Positions 8,987 through 16,637 of a stretch of 34,020 nucleotides of DNA are shown here, piece after piece. Within the stretch, counting starts at the first letter, position 1. The number at the start of each line of letters is the position of its first letter. The stretch is from the NCBI GenBank assembly GCA_029850565.1, contig JARCRR010000124.1:1-34020 (forward strand). Reading direction: 5' to 3'. Origin of the DNA: Gallionella sp. (lineage in GTDB: Bacteria; Pseudomonadota; Gammaproteobacteria; Burkholderiales; Gallionellaceae). The notes beneath the pieces are model-generated. The model made no database searches and was not told the DNA's origin. It saw only the letters and a program-made list of their open reading frames with translations. The position numbers were made by a program, and so were the translations under genes.

Positions 8987-9325
8987 TTAGGCCTTCTTCA
9001 CGAACTCCGTCTTCAGTTGCATCGCACCGATGCCATCGATCTTGCAGTCGATGTCGTGATCGCCATCCACCAATCGGATATTTTTCACCTTGGTGCCCAC
9101 CTTCACAACGGAAGACGAGCCTTTGATCTTCAAGTCCTTGATGACGGTAATCGTGTCTCCGTCATTCAACACCGTACCGAAAGCATCCTTGAACACCTTC
9201 ACTTCTTCTACTGCCTCAGCAGCGACTTTAGGCCATTCATGTGCGCACTCGGGGCAGACATAGTTGTCACCATCTTCGTAGGTGAATTCGGAACTGCATT
9301 TAGGGCACTTCGGTAAATCGATCAT
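8987..9325 (-). CDS. yjdM: Zinc ribbon protein YjdM/PhnA family
   Basis: A 112-aa cytoplasmic protein. The N-terminal zinc ribbon has [21 protein letters not shown], written here as paired CPKC and CPEC at residues of about 7-10 and 24-27. It is followed by a small beta domain with [21 protein letters not shown], the PhnA/YjdM signature. Despite the historic name alkylphosphonate utilisation protein, the family has no proven catalytic role in phosphonate metabolism. GGAG precedes the ATG by 8 bases. It is the first gene of the operon with the Cys-rich protein and the phosphoesterase. Confidence 0.95.
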   Translation of the reverse strand: MIDLPKCPKCSSEFTYEDGDNYVCPECAHEWPKVAAEAVEEVKVFKDAFGTVLNDGDTITVIKDLKIKGSSSVVKVGTKVKNIRLVDGDHDIDCKIDGIGAMQLKTEFVKKA

Positions 9326-9403
9326 TCAAAACTCCAAATAAATTTCAATAATGGCTTGCTGCTTTTGCGGAACGGGGGCGATAGGCGATGCCCATTTAAT
9401 GCA

Positions 9404-10078
9404 CTATTTCCCTCTACTCTCGTCTGTATAAGAACTCAGCAATCGTTCGAGGGCCAAAGTATCTGTATCGGAAAGTCTCCGAATGATGCTTTTTAATTCG
9501 TAAGATGTACTGAGCATGCTCTTCCTGAAGCCGATTGTTCTTACCAAAACATTCTGGCCATAGAACGAAATTGTGTAGGAGTATGGATGAGCATATGGAC
9601 TCTCAGGTACCAAATTTAAATAGCTCAGCCAAAGACTTCGATTCGCATTAAATATACCAACAAATTCTGAAACGGCCTGAGGGTCGCTAACCACCTTTGT
9701 CTTGATGGTGCTACTACCATAAGTATTGAATTTCGGCTTCTCCGAGGCTGCCGGACGGGCTGGATTGGTCCAGAACTTGACGGGCTCATCAAGAATCGAT
9801 GTGTATGAAGGCTGGCTTGGATTTTGAGCCTCGTAATATTCAAGAAATTTTCTATCGATTTTGATGGAGTGGTACTCACTCACTTCAATGCGATCAATAT
9901 TTTGAAGCTCCGGTAAGGTATAGCGAATCAGATCATTGGCAACGGCAGCAGAGGTTATCGCCGATCCATATACAACTGACTTACACCCTGAAAGCAAAGA
10001 ACAAACAACTGGCAGTATAAGAACCCAGAAGTAAAGACGTGGTGGGCGCCTGTATAAAATTTTAGAGCTTATATCCAC
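9404..10078 (-). CDS. Hypothetical lipoprotein, AT-rich
   Basis: A 224-aa protein starting at a GTG that overlaps the last 17 bases of ubiE. The N-terminus has basic residues (YRRPPR), a hydrophobic core and a lipobox LLSGC at about residues 28-32, so it should be a lipid-anchored envelope protein. The rest is polar with alternating beta-like segments ([15 protein letters not shown]) and no motif I recognise. Codon use is clearly more AT-rich than its neighbours (many AAA, ATT and AAT codons), which suggests recent acquisition. No other in-frame start is available, so the GTG is used despite a weak ribosome site; coupling to ubiE translation is likely. Confidence 0.75.
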   Translation of the reverse strand: MDISSKILYRRPPRLYFWVLILPVVCSLLSGCKSVVYGSAITSAAVANDLIRYTLPELQNIDRIEVSEYHSIKIDRKFLEYYEAQNPSQPSYTSILDEPVKFWTNPARPAASEKPKFNTYGSSTIKTKVVSDPQAVSEFVGIFNANRSLWLSYLNLVPESPYAHPYSYTISFYGQNVLVRTIGFRKSMLSTSYELKSIIRRLSDTDTLALERLLSSYTDESRGK

Positions 10079-10793
10079 GATGCACCGCCACCACCCCGCC
10101 CGTCATATTAAAGTACTCGACGCGCTCCAGTCCCGCATCGAGCATCATCTGTTTCAGCTCTTCCTGTCCCGGATGCATGCGGATGGATTCGGCGAGGTAG
10201 CGGTAGCTGTCGGCATCATTCGCAATCAGCTCGCCCATCTTGGGGAGTAGCTTGAAAGAGTAGAGGTCGTAGACTTTCTCTAGCGGTTTGGCGACCTTGG
10301 AGAATTCCAGCACGATGACCCGGCCACCGGGCTTGAGCACGCGTTTCATCTCGCGCAGGGCGGCATCTTTATGGGTGACGTTGCGCAGGCCGAAGGCGAT
10401 GCTGACGCAGTCGAAATAGTTGTCGGGGAAAGGCAGATGCTCGGCGTCGCATTGCGCGGTGGGTGTTGGCGTGCCGTTATCGATCATGCGGTCACGACCG
10501 ACGCGCAGCATGGCGTTATTGATGTCAGTGAGGATGACCTGACCACGACTACCGACCTTCTTCAGAAACAGCTTCGACAAGTCACCCGAACCACCCGCCA
10601 CATCCAATACACGCTGGCCTTCGTGTACGTTGGCCAAACCCACAGCGAACGGTTTCCACACGCGGTGCAAGCCGACCGACATGAGGTCGTTCATGATGTC
10701 GTATTTGCTGGCGACGGAGGTGAACACGCCCGCGACCTTCTTGGCTTTTTCGCTCTCGTCTACGGTCTCAAATCCGAAGTGGGTCTTGCTCAT
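10062..10793 (-). CDS. ubiE: Demethylmenaquinone/ubiquinone C-methyltransferase UbiE
   Basis: A 243-aa SAM-dependent methyltransferase that methylates the quinone ring in ubiquinone (and menaquinone) synthesis. It shows the UbiE signature [17 protein letters not shown] near residue 31, the SAM-binding [15 protein letters not shown] (63-77), the acidic [10 protein letters not shown] loop, [16 protein letters not shown] and RVLKPGGR. The C-terminus ends [12 protein letters not shown] as in the family. AAAGGAG sits 7 bases before ATG 10793. Upstream lies a 68-bp REP-like repeat, which separates it from the DUF971 gene. Confidence 0.98.
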   Translation of the reverse strand: MSKTHFGFETVDESEKAKKVAGVFTSVASKYDIMNDLMSVGLHRVWKPFAVGLANVHEGQRVLDVAGGSGDLSKLFLKKVGSRGQVILTDINNAMLRVGRDRMIDNGTPTPTAQCDAEHLPFPDNYFDCVSIAFGLRNVTHKDAALREMKRVLKPGGRVIVLEFSKVAKPLEKVYDLYSFKLLPKMGELIANDADSYRYLAESIRMHPGQEELKQMMLDAGLERVEYFNMTGGVVAVHRGYKL

Positions 10794-10813
10794 GGTGATA
10801 CTCCTTTGGTTCT

Positions 10814-10881
10814 GTCATTCCGGCGCAGGCCGGAATCCAGTTTCTAAAATTACTGGACACCGGCCTTCGCCGGTGTGACGG
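10814..10881 (+). repeat. REP-like double-hairpin element, copy 1
   Basis: GTCATTCCGGCGCAGGCCGGAAT forms one hairpin (ATTCCGGC... pairing with GCCGGAAT), then CCAG, an AT-rich linker and CTGG, then a second hairpin made of CACCGGC and GCCGGTG, ending GTGACGG. It is nearly the reverse complement of 11735-11802. This matches the widespread proteobacterial GTCATTCC...GGAATCCAG repeat type. It fills the gap between ubiE and the DUF971 gene and may act as a transcript-end structure. Confidence 0.85.
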
Positions 10882-10884
10882 CAT

Positions 10885-11235
10885 TTATTTATCGCGGCTC
10901 TTGCCAGCAGCTTCCAACTTGCCCAGATAGTCATGCCACATGGCATCTTGGTATTGCCCCAGCTCGTGCAGGTAATCCCACGAGAACAGCCCGGTATCGT
11001 GCCCATCATCAAAACTGATCTTGAGTGCGTATTGCCCGACGGGTTCGATACCGGTGATGCCTACATCTCGCTTGCCGACTTGCAGGGTCTCCTGCCCCTT
11101 GCCGTGGCCGCGCACTTCGGCGGAGGGTGAGTACACGCGCAGGAACTCGGCAGGCAATTTGTAACGCGCACCGTCGTCGAAAGCAATCTCAAGCACCTTG
11201 GACTTCTGGTGCAGGATGATGTCGGTGGGTGTCAT
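10885..11235 (-). CDS. DUF971 domain-containing protein
   Basis: A 116-aa protein consisting of one DUF971 module (gamma-butyrobetaine-hydroxylase N-terminal-like): PTDIILHQKSKVLEIAFDDG, LPAEFLRVYSPSAEVRGHG and the terminal DTGLFSWDYLHELG. The same fold occurs as the N-terminus of gamma-butyrobetaine hydroxylase and next to Mrp/ApbC Fe-S carriers, but the function of stand-alone members is unproven. The start at 11235 gives a 4-base ATGA overlap with the rfaE2 stop, so it is translationally coupled to rfaE2. In many betaproteobacteria this gene lies next to ubiE, as here. Confidence 0.93.
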   Translation of the reverse strand: MTPTDIILHQKSKVLEIAFDDGARYKLPAEFLRVYSPSAEVRGHGKGQETLQVGKRDVGITGIEPVGQYALKISFDDGHDTGLFSWDYLHELGQYQDAMWHDYLGKLEAAGKSRDK

Positions 11236-11717
11236 AGCGAGCGTATCTTTTTCAGCAGCGCGGTGGTGGAGCGCTCGTGCAGGAAAGGGATGCTGTGCAC
11301 CGAGCCGCCCCAGCCTTGCACTTCCTTGCTGCCCACGATGTTCTCCGGCTTCCAGTCGCCGCCCTTCACCAGCTTGTCTGGATGACAAGCGAGGACGAGA
11401 TTGAGCGGTGTGTCTTCGTCGAACTGCACCACCAGACTCACCGATTCCAGCGAAGCCAACACCGCCATGCGGTCGTCTTGCTGATTGATGGGGCGGTCGT
11501 CGCCTTTGCCTTGGCGCTTCACCGAGGCATCGCTGTTCACGCCGACGATGAGCGATGCGCCGAGTGCGCGCGCCTGTGCGAGGTAAGTGACATGGCCGCG
11601 ATGCAGCACATCGAAGCAACCGTTGGTGAACACCAGCGGACGCGGCAAGGCGGCGACCTTGGCTGCGAGGTCAGCGGCTGTGGCGATCTTGTCTTCAAAT
11701 GTAGGAGTTGGATACAC
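11232..11717 (-). CDS. rfaE2: D-glycero-beta-D-manno-heptose 1-phosphate adenylyltransferase
   Basis: A 161-aa nucleotidyltransferase equivalent to the C-terminal half of E. coli HldE. It makes ADP-D-glycero-beta-D-manno-heptose for the LPS inner core. The motif TNGCFDVLHRGHVTYLAQAR holds the nucleotide-binding HxGH at residues 39-42. GVNSDASVK, DRMAVLASLESV and the final GWGGSVHSIPFLHERSTT are also typical. The kinase half is absent here, so a separate HldA/RfaE1 gene must exist elsewhere. The isomerase-like SIS gene at 12372-12968 in the same orientation belongs to the same pathway or its family. REP-like repeats flank rfaE2-DUF971 on both sides. Confidence 0.96.
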   Translation of the reverse strand: MYPTPTFEDKIATAADLAAKVAALPRPLVFTNGCFDVLHRGHVTYLAQARALGASLIVGVNSDASVKRQGKGDDRPINQQDDRMAVLASLESVSLVVQFDEDTPLNLVLACHPDKLVKGGDWKPENIVGSKEVQGWGGSVHSIPFLHERSTTALLKKIRSL

Positions 11718-11734
11718 ATAAACCTCTAGTAATT

Positions 11735-11802
11735 CGTCACACCGGCGAAGGCCGATGTCCAGTTGATTTAAACACTGGATTCCGGCCTGCGCCGGAATGA
11801 CG
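11735..11802 (-). repeat. REP-like double-hairpin element, copy 2 (inverted)
   Basis: Reverse complement of this stretch reads CGTCATTCCGGCGCAGGCCG... ending CGGTGTGACG, matching copy 1 at 10814-10881 with only a few changes, mostly in the AT linker (TTTAAATCAA versus CTAAAATTA) and one in the second stem (GACATC for GACACC). It occupies the space between rfaE2 and the BON-domain gene. Confidence 0.85.
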
Positions 11803-11827
11803 ATATCTGAATATTCTTTGCTTACAC

Positions 11828-13007
<1,180 letters not shown>

Positions 13008-13352
13008 TTAAAGCTCGAATGCGTTCTTGACCCACTCGATACCCGATTCACCTTCGGGTGTGGTCAGCAAGATAGCGTCGAAGCGGCACGGCGGGATAAG
13101 GGGCAGATTGCTCAGATAGTGTTGCGCGGTATGCACGAGTTTGGCTTGCTTGCGCGCATCGATGCTGGCTGCCGCTCCGCCGAAATCACTGCGGCTGCGC
13201 ATACGCACCTCGGCGAACACCAAGGTGTCGCCATCCTTCAGGATGAGATCGATCTCGCCGTAACGGCAACGGTAATTGGCTTGGATGAGTCGCAGACCTT
13301 GCTGCTGCAGGAAGCGCGCCGCAGTCTGTTCGGCCTGCGCGCCCGACTTCAT
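13008..13352 (-). CDS. yraN: YraN family protein (UPF0102, endonuclease-like fold)
   Basis: A 114-aa cytoplasmic protein of the YraN/UPF0102 family. GAQAEQTAARFLQQQGLRLI and NYRCRYGEIDLILKDGDTLVFAEVRMR form the Holliday-junction-resolvase-like core with the acidic GEIDLI and a final EVR. The usual signature is EVK; here the lysine is an arginine. The family function is unproven, although the fold is a PD-(D/E)XK nuclease relative. It overlaps the end of the lpoA-like gene by 4 bases (ATGA), so the two are coupled. Confidence 0.95.
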   Translation of the reverse strand: MKSGAQAEQTAARFLQQQGLRLIQANYRCRYGEIDLILKDGDTLVFAEVRMRSRSDFGGAAASIDARKQAKLVHTAQHYLSNLPLIPPCRFDAILLTTPEGESGIEWVKNAFEL

Positions 13353-14572
13353 TGCTGCGGCTTGCTTTCCACCAACTGGGGGCGTCCGTCGAGCGGAATA
13401 CCTTGGCCTTGGCGCAATACCGCAGGCATCGCTTCACGTTCCAGCAAGTGCCCGTTCAAGCCGATCTTGCCGGTCACGCCATCCATGGGCAGCGAGTTGA
13501 TGGTGTCGTGCTGGTAGAAGATTTGCAGCAAACGGTAGGCGTCGATACCGAGTGCATACAGACGTTCCATGTCTTGCGGCAAGGGCGGTACGACGCGCTG
13601 ATACACCATCACGGCCGGATGATCCGGCTGCAATACCCAAGGCATATCCACGAATCTCACTTCCGCCAGGTCGAAGTTCACCAGATTGTTGGCATTGCCG
13701 GAGAACACTTGCGAGCTCGCATAGACCGGCAACAGGTTGCTGATATAAGGACGCAGCAGACGCGCCTTATCCACCTCGGCAGCGAGGAACACCATGTTGC
13801 CCGGATCGGTCGGTATGAGTCGCAAAGGTGCTGTGTCGCCGGAGTAGACGATCTCGGACAGGATAATGCCGCCCGAGCGTTGCCAATTGCCCGAGAACGC
13901 TTGCGCCAGACGCTTCGACAACGCCGTGTCGGTGCGCACGATGGTCGCGCTCAACAGTCCGGCCTTGGTCGCCAACTCCGCGACTTGGTGAGCCTCTTGA
14001 TCCGCAGGCAGGCCGAAGAAATAAAGCTGATCGGCACGGGGTGCATCGATCACGTTCAGCGCCAAAGTCGGCACCGCCACCTTGGAGCTGGTTGCCAGTG
14101 CGACCACGCCATTACGGGTGAGCGGGCCGGCAACAGAAAGCGCTCCCGCTTTGATCGCTCGTTGGTACAGCGCGAGCACTTCCGTCTTTTCGTCGTTGCA
14201 AGGGTAGATGCGCACCGGCAGGCCGTTCGCTTGTTGGGCGGCAGCAGCCATGAAGCCTTGCTGGACGGCTTCCGCCGCTTTGCCGAATGCAGCCGATTTC
14301 AACGGCAGGATCAATGCGATGTGATGCTCTGTCGGCTCGTTTGGAACAGCTTCGCCAGAGGAAACGACCTCGACTGCCGGCTCGGTGACCACACCGGTGG
14401 TGGCGACCGGCTGTGCCGAAGCGGGTGTCGTGGTTGGCGCTTTAGCTGTGTGTGCAGGCGCTGGAACGGCAGAGGTCGTCGCAGGCGGAGTGGCGCAGCC
14501 AAAAAGGCTCACGTATAGTGCGGCGATCAACAAACCGCGTAACCATTTCGATTCAGAGGCGACAACTTGCAT
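13349..14572 (-). CDS. LpoA/LppC-type penicillin-binding protein activator, short form
   Basis: A 407-aa outer-membrane lipoprotein (signal peptide ending in lipobox LFGC at about residues 22-25). A low-complexity Ala/Pro/Thr linker follows to about residue 80, then one periplasmic-binding-protein-like domain of the LppC family (HHIALILPLKSAAFGKAAEA, ALSVAGPLTRNGVVALA, MVFLAAEVDKARLLRPYI). E. coli LpoA, which stimulates PBP1A transpeptidase, is much longer because of an N-terminal TPR domain that is missing here. A TATAAT at 14602-14607 on this strand could be the -10 box. ATG 14572 is preferred to an upstream TTG at 14587. It is divergent from rsmI and overlaps its start. Confidence 0.9.
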   Translation of the reverse strand: MQVVASESKWLRGLLIAALYVSLFGCATPPATTSAVPAPAHTAKAPTTTPASAQPVATTGVVTEPAVEVVSSGEAVPNEPTEHHIALILPLKSAAFGKAAEAVQQGFMAAAAQQANGLPVRIYPCNDEKTEVLALYQRAIKAGALSVAGPLTRNGVVALATSSKVAVPTLALNVIDAPRADQLYFFGLPADQEAHQVAELATKAGLLSATIVRTDTALSKRLAQAFSGNWQRSGGIILSEIVYSGDTAPLRLIPTDPGNMVFLAAEVDKARLLRPYISNLLPVYASSQVFSGNANNLVNFDLAEVRFVDMPWVLQPDHPAVMVYQRVVPPLPQDMERLYALGIDAYRLLQIFYQHDTINSLPMDGVTGKIGLNGHLLEREAMPAVLRQGQGIPLDGRPQLVESKPQQ

Positions 14573-15427
14573 ATCAAAGCCGATCAAAAATTGGAGTGCG
14601 CATTATATGTAGTCGCCACCCCGATTGGGAACTTAAGCGATATTACTTTGCGCGCAATCGAAGTATTGAGCGCAGCCGACACCATCGCAGCAGAAGACAC
14701 GCGCAATACCAAGTATCTATTGCAGCATCACGGAATCAACGATGCGCGCCTGTTGGCTTTGCATCAGCACAACGAGCGCGGCGCGGCGGAGAAGATCGTC
14801 GCGCTATTGGGCCAAGGCCTCAGCGTCGCACTGGTGACCGACGCGGGAACGCCCACGGTGAGCGATCCCGGTGCGTTGCTGGTCGATGCGGTACGCAATG
14901 CCGGATACCGTGTCATCCCCATTCCGGGCGCAAGCGCCGTCGTCACCGCGTTGTCCGCCTCCGGTCTGAGTGCGCCACATTTCCTGTTCTATGGCTTCCT
15001 GCCCAACAAATCCAGCGCACGCTGTAGCGCCTTGCAGACATTGGTCGAGCATCCCTACACCCTGGTGTTCTACGAAGCACCGCACCGTATCCTGGATTGT
15101 GCGAAGGACCTGCTCACCGTGTTCGGCGGCGAGCGCGAGGTCGTGTTCGCGCGCGAGATCACCAAGTTGTTCGAGAGCCTCCACCGCTGCAAATTGAGCG
15201 CGGCCTTGGATTGGCTGAACAGCGACCCCAACAACCTGCGCGGCGAGTTCGTACTGTTGGTCTCCGGCGCACAGCCGCGCGAAGGCTTGGATGCGGAGAC
15301 CGAGAAGACCTTGTCTCTGTTGCTGGAGGAGTTGCCGCTCAAACAGGCGGTGCAACTGGCGGTGAAGATCACGGGCGGCAACAAGAACGAGTTATATGAG
15401 CGCGCGCTTGCCCTCAAGCAACAATGA
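14567..15427 (+). CDS. rsmI: 16S rRNA (cytidine(1402)-2'-O)-methyltransferase
   Basis: A 286-aa SAM-dependent enzyme that 2'-O-methylates C1402 in the ribosomal decoding centre. Tetrapyrrole-methylase fold motifs are clear: LYVVATPIGNLSDIT, AAEDTRNTKYLLQHHGI, VTDAGTPTVSDPGALLV, IPGASAVVTALSASGL and FYEAPHRI. There is no ATG near the domain start, so a TTG is required. TTG 14567 has AGAGG 7 bases upstream and gives a normal N-terminus; TTG 14591 is the alternative but lacks a ribosome site. With 14567 the gene overlaps the first bases of the divergent lpoA-like gene. The divergent arrangement rsmI / lpoA is conserved with E. coli. Confidence 0.96.
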   Translation: MHIKADQKLECALYVVATPIGNLSDITLRAIEVLSAADTIAAEDTRNTKYLLQHHGINDARLLALHQHNERGAAEKIVALLGQGLSVALVTDAGTPTVSDPGALLVDAVRNAGYRVIPIPGASAVVTALSASGLSAPHFLFYGFLPNKSSARCSALQTLVEHPYTLVFYEAPHRILDCAKDLLTVFGGEREVVFAREITKLFESLHRCKLSAALDWLNSDPNNLRGEFVLLVSGAQPREGLDAETEKTLSLLLEELPLKQAVQLAVKITGGNKNELYERALALKQQ

Positions 15428-15435
15428 GGAAACGG

Positions 15436-15463
15436 TTGTTATCTGTTTGCCCTTTGCTAAACT
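15436..15463 (+). promoter_or_regulatory. Possible sigma-70 promoter for the efflux operon
   Basis: TTGTTA (15436-15441) and TAAACT (15458-15463) are spaced by 16 bases, in the only gap (75 bases) between rsmI and the RND adaptor gene. Each box has two mismatches, so this is a moderate candidate. No regulator gene or obvious operator palindrome is adjacent. Confidence 0.4.
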
Positions 15464-15502
15464 TCGGCCACAACGATCAATGACCAAAGGTTGCATGACA
15501 CC

Positions 15503-16633
15503 ATGCTGAACAAGCTCATCACACTTTCATTGCTGGCGCTTTTGAGCGCCTGCGGTGGCGGCAACAAACCTGCCGCCGGTGCGGCACCCGCCGCCCCGCC
15601 TCCACCCGAGGTCGAAGTGATAACCGTAGCCCCCGGCGATGCGACCTTCACGCAAGACCTGCCGGGACGTGTGCAGGCTTATCGCACGGCGCAAGTGCGT
15701 GCCCGTGTGGATGGCGTGGTGGAAGCGCGATTATTCAAAGAAGGTGGCGAGGTAAAAGCAGGAACGCAATTGTTCCGCATCGACGCACGCAGCTACCAGG
15801 CGACCGCCGAGGCCGCCAAAGCAGATGCAATGCTGGCGAAGGAGACCGTCGAGCGCTACAAGCGCCTGCGCGAGATCAACGGCATCAGCCAGCAAGACCT
15901 CGATCTGGCGCAGAACAAAGCCAAGCAAGCCGAGGCTGCGCGCATCAAAGCGGAAGAAGATTTGGAGCACGCCAATGTGCCCGCCCCGCTTTCCGGCCAC
16001 ATCGGGCGCGCCCAAGTCACCGAGGGCGCATTGGTCAGCAAGAGTAGCGCGACCCTGCTCGCCACCATCGAGCAGCTCGATCCGGTCTACATCAATTTCA
16101 CCCAATCCAGTGCCGAGCTGTCGCGTTTGCGCCGCGCGGTTGCGACAGGCGTCATGAAGCGTGCCGACTCGGCCAAGGTCGAGTTGCTGCTCGAAGACGG
16201 CAGCATCTATACACAGACCGGCAACATCCACTTCAGCGATATGGCGGTCGACCCCTCCACCGGGTCGGTGGCTTTGCGCGCCGAGTTCCCCAATGCCAAG
16301 CGTGATCTGTTGCCCGGTATGTTCGTGCGCATCCGCTTCCCCGAAGCCATCGCCGAGAACGTCATCCGTGTTCCGCAACGCGCAGTGCAGGCGAACACAC
16401 AAGGACAATTCGTGATGGTGGTCGGCGCGGACGGCAAAGCCAATCCGCAACCGGTCAAGACGGGTGGCATGGCCTCCACCGACTTTGTCATCCTCAGCGG
16501 ACTCAAAGGCGGTGAGCAAGTCATCGTCAACGGCTTGCAGAAGGCACGCCCGGGCACCGTGGTGAAAGCCGTCCCCGTGGTCGAGACGATGAAGTTGGAC
16601 AAGCAGCTCACCGCTCCCGCACCTTCCAAGTAA
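15503..16633 (+). CDS. RND efflux periplasmic adaptor (MexA/AcrA family) lipoprotein
   Basis: A 376-aa lipid-anchored membrane-fusion protein that links the inner-membrane RND pump to an outer-membrane channel. The signal MLNKLITLSLLALLSAC has its lipobox at residues 14-17. An Ala/Pro linker is followed by the lipoyl half-motifs (RVQAYRTAQVRARVDGVVEA and VPAPLSGHIGRAQVTEGALV), an alpha-hairpin (about residues 95-150), the beta-barrel TGSVALRAEFPNAKRDLLPGMFVRI, and a membrane-proximal domain. AAAGG lies 12 bases upstream of ATG 15503; an in-frame TTG at 15491 is less likely. The pump gene follows after 4 bases. Substrates cannot be told from the sequence. Confidence 0.95.
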   Translation: MLNKLITLSLLALLSACGGGNKPAAGAAPAAPPPPEVEVITVAPGDATFTQDLPGRVQAYRTAQVRARVDGVVEARLFKEGGEVKAGTQLFRIDARSYQATAEAAKADAMLAKETVERYKRLREINGISQQDLDLAQNKAKQAEAARIKAEEDLEHANVPAPLSGHIGRAQVTEGALVSKSSATLLATIEQLDPVYINFTQSSAELSRLRRAVATGVMKRADSAKVELLLEDGSIYTQTGNIHFSDMAVDPSTGSVALRAEFPNAKRDLLPGMFVRIRFPEAIAENVIRVPQRAVQANTQGQFVMVVGADGKANPQPVKTGGMASTDFVILSGLKGGEQVIVNGLQKARPGTVVKAVPVVETMKLDKQLTAPAPSK

Positions 16634-16637
16634 ACCC

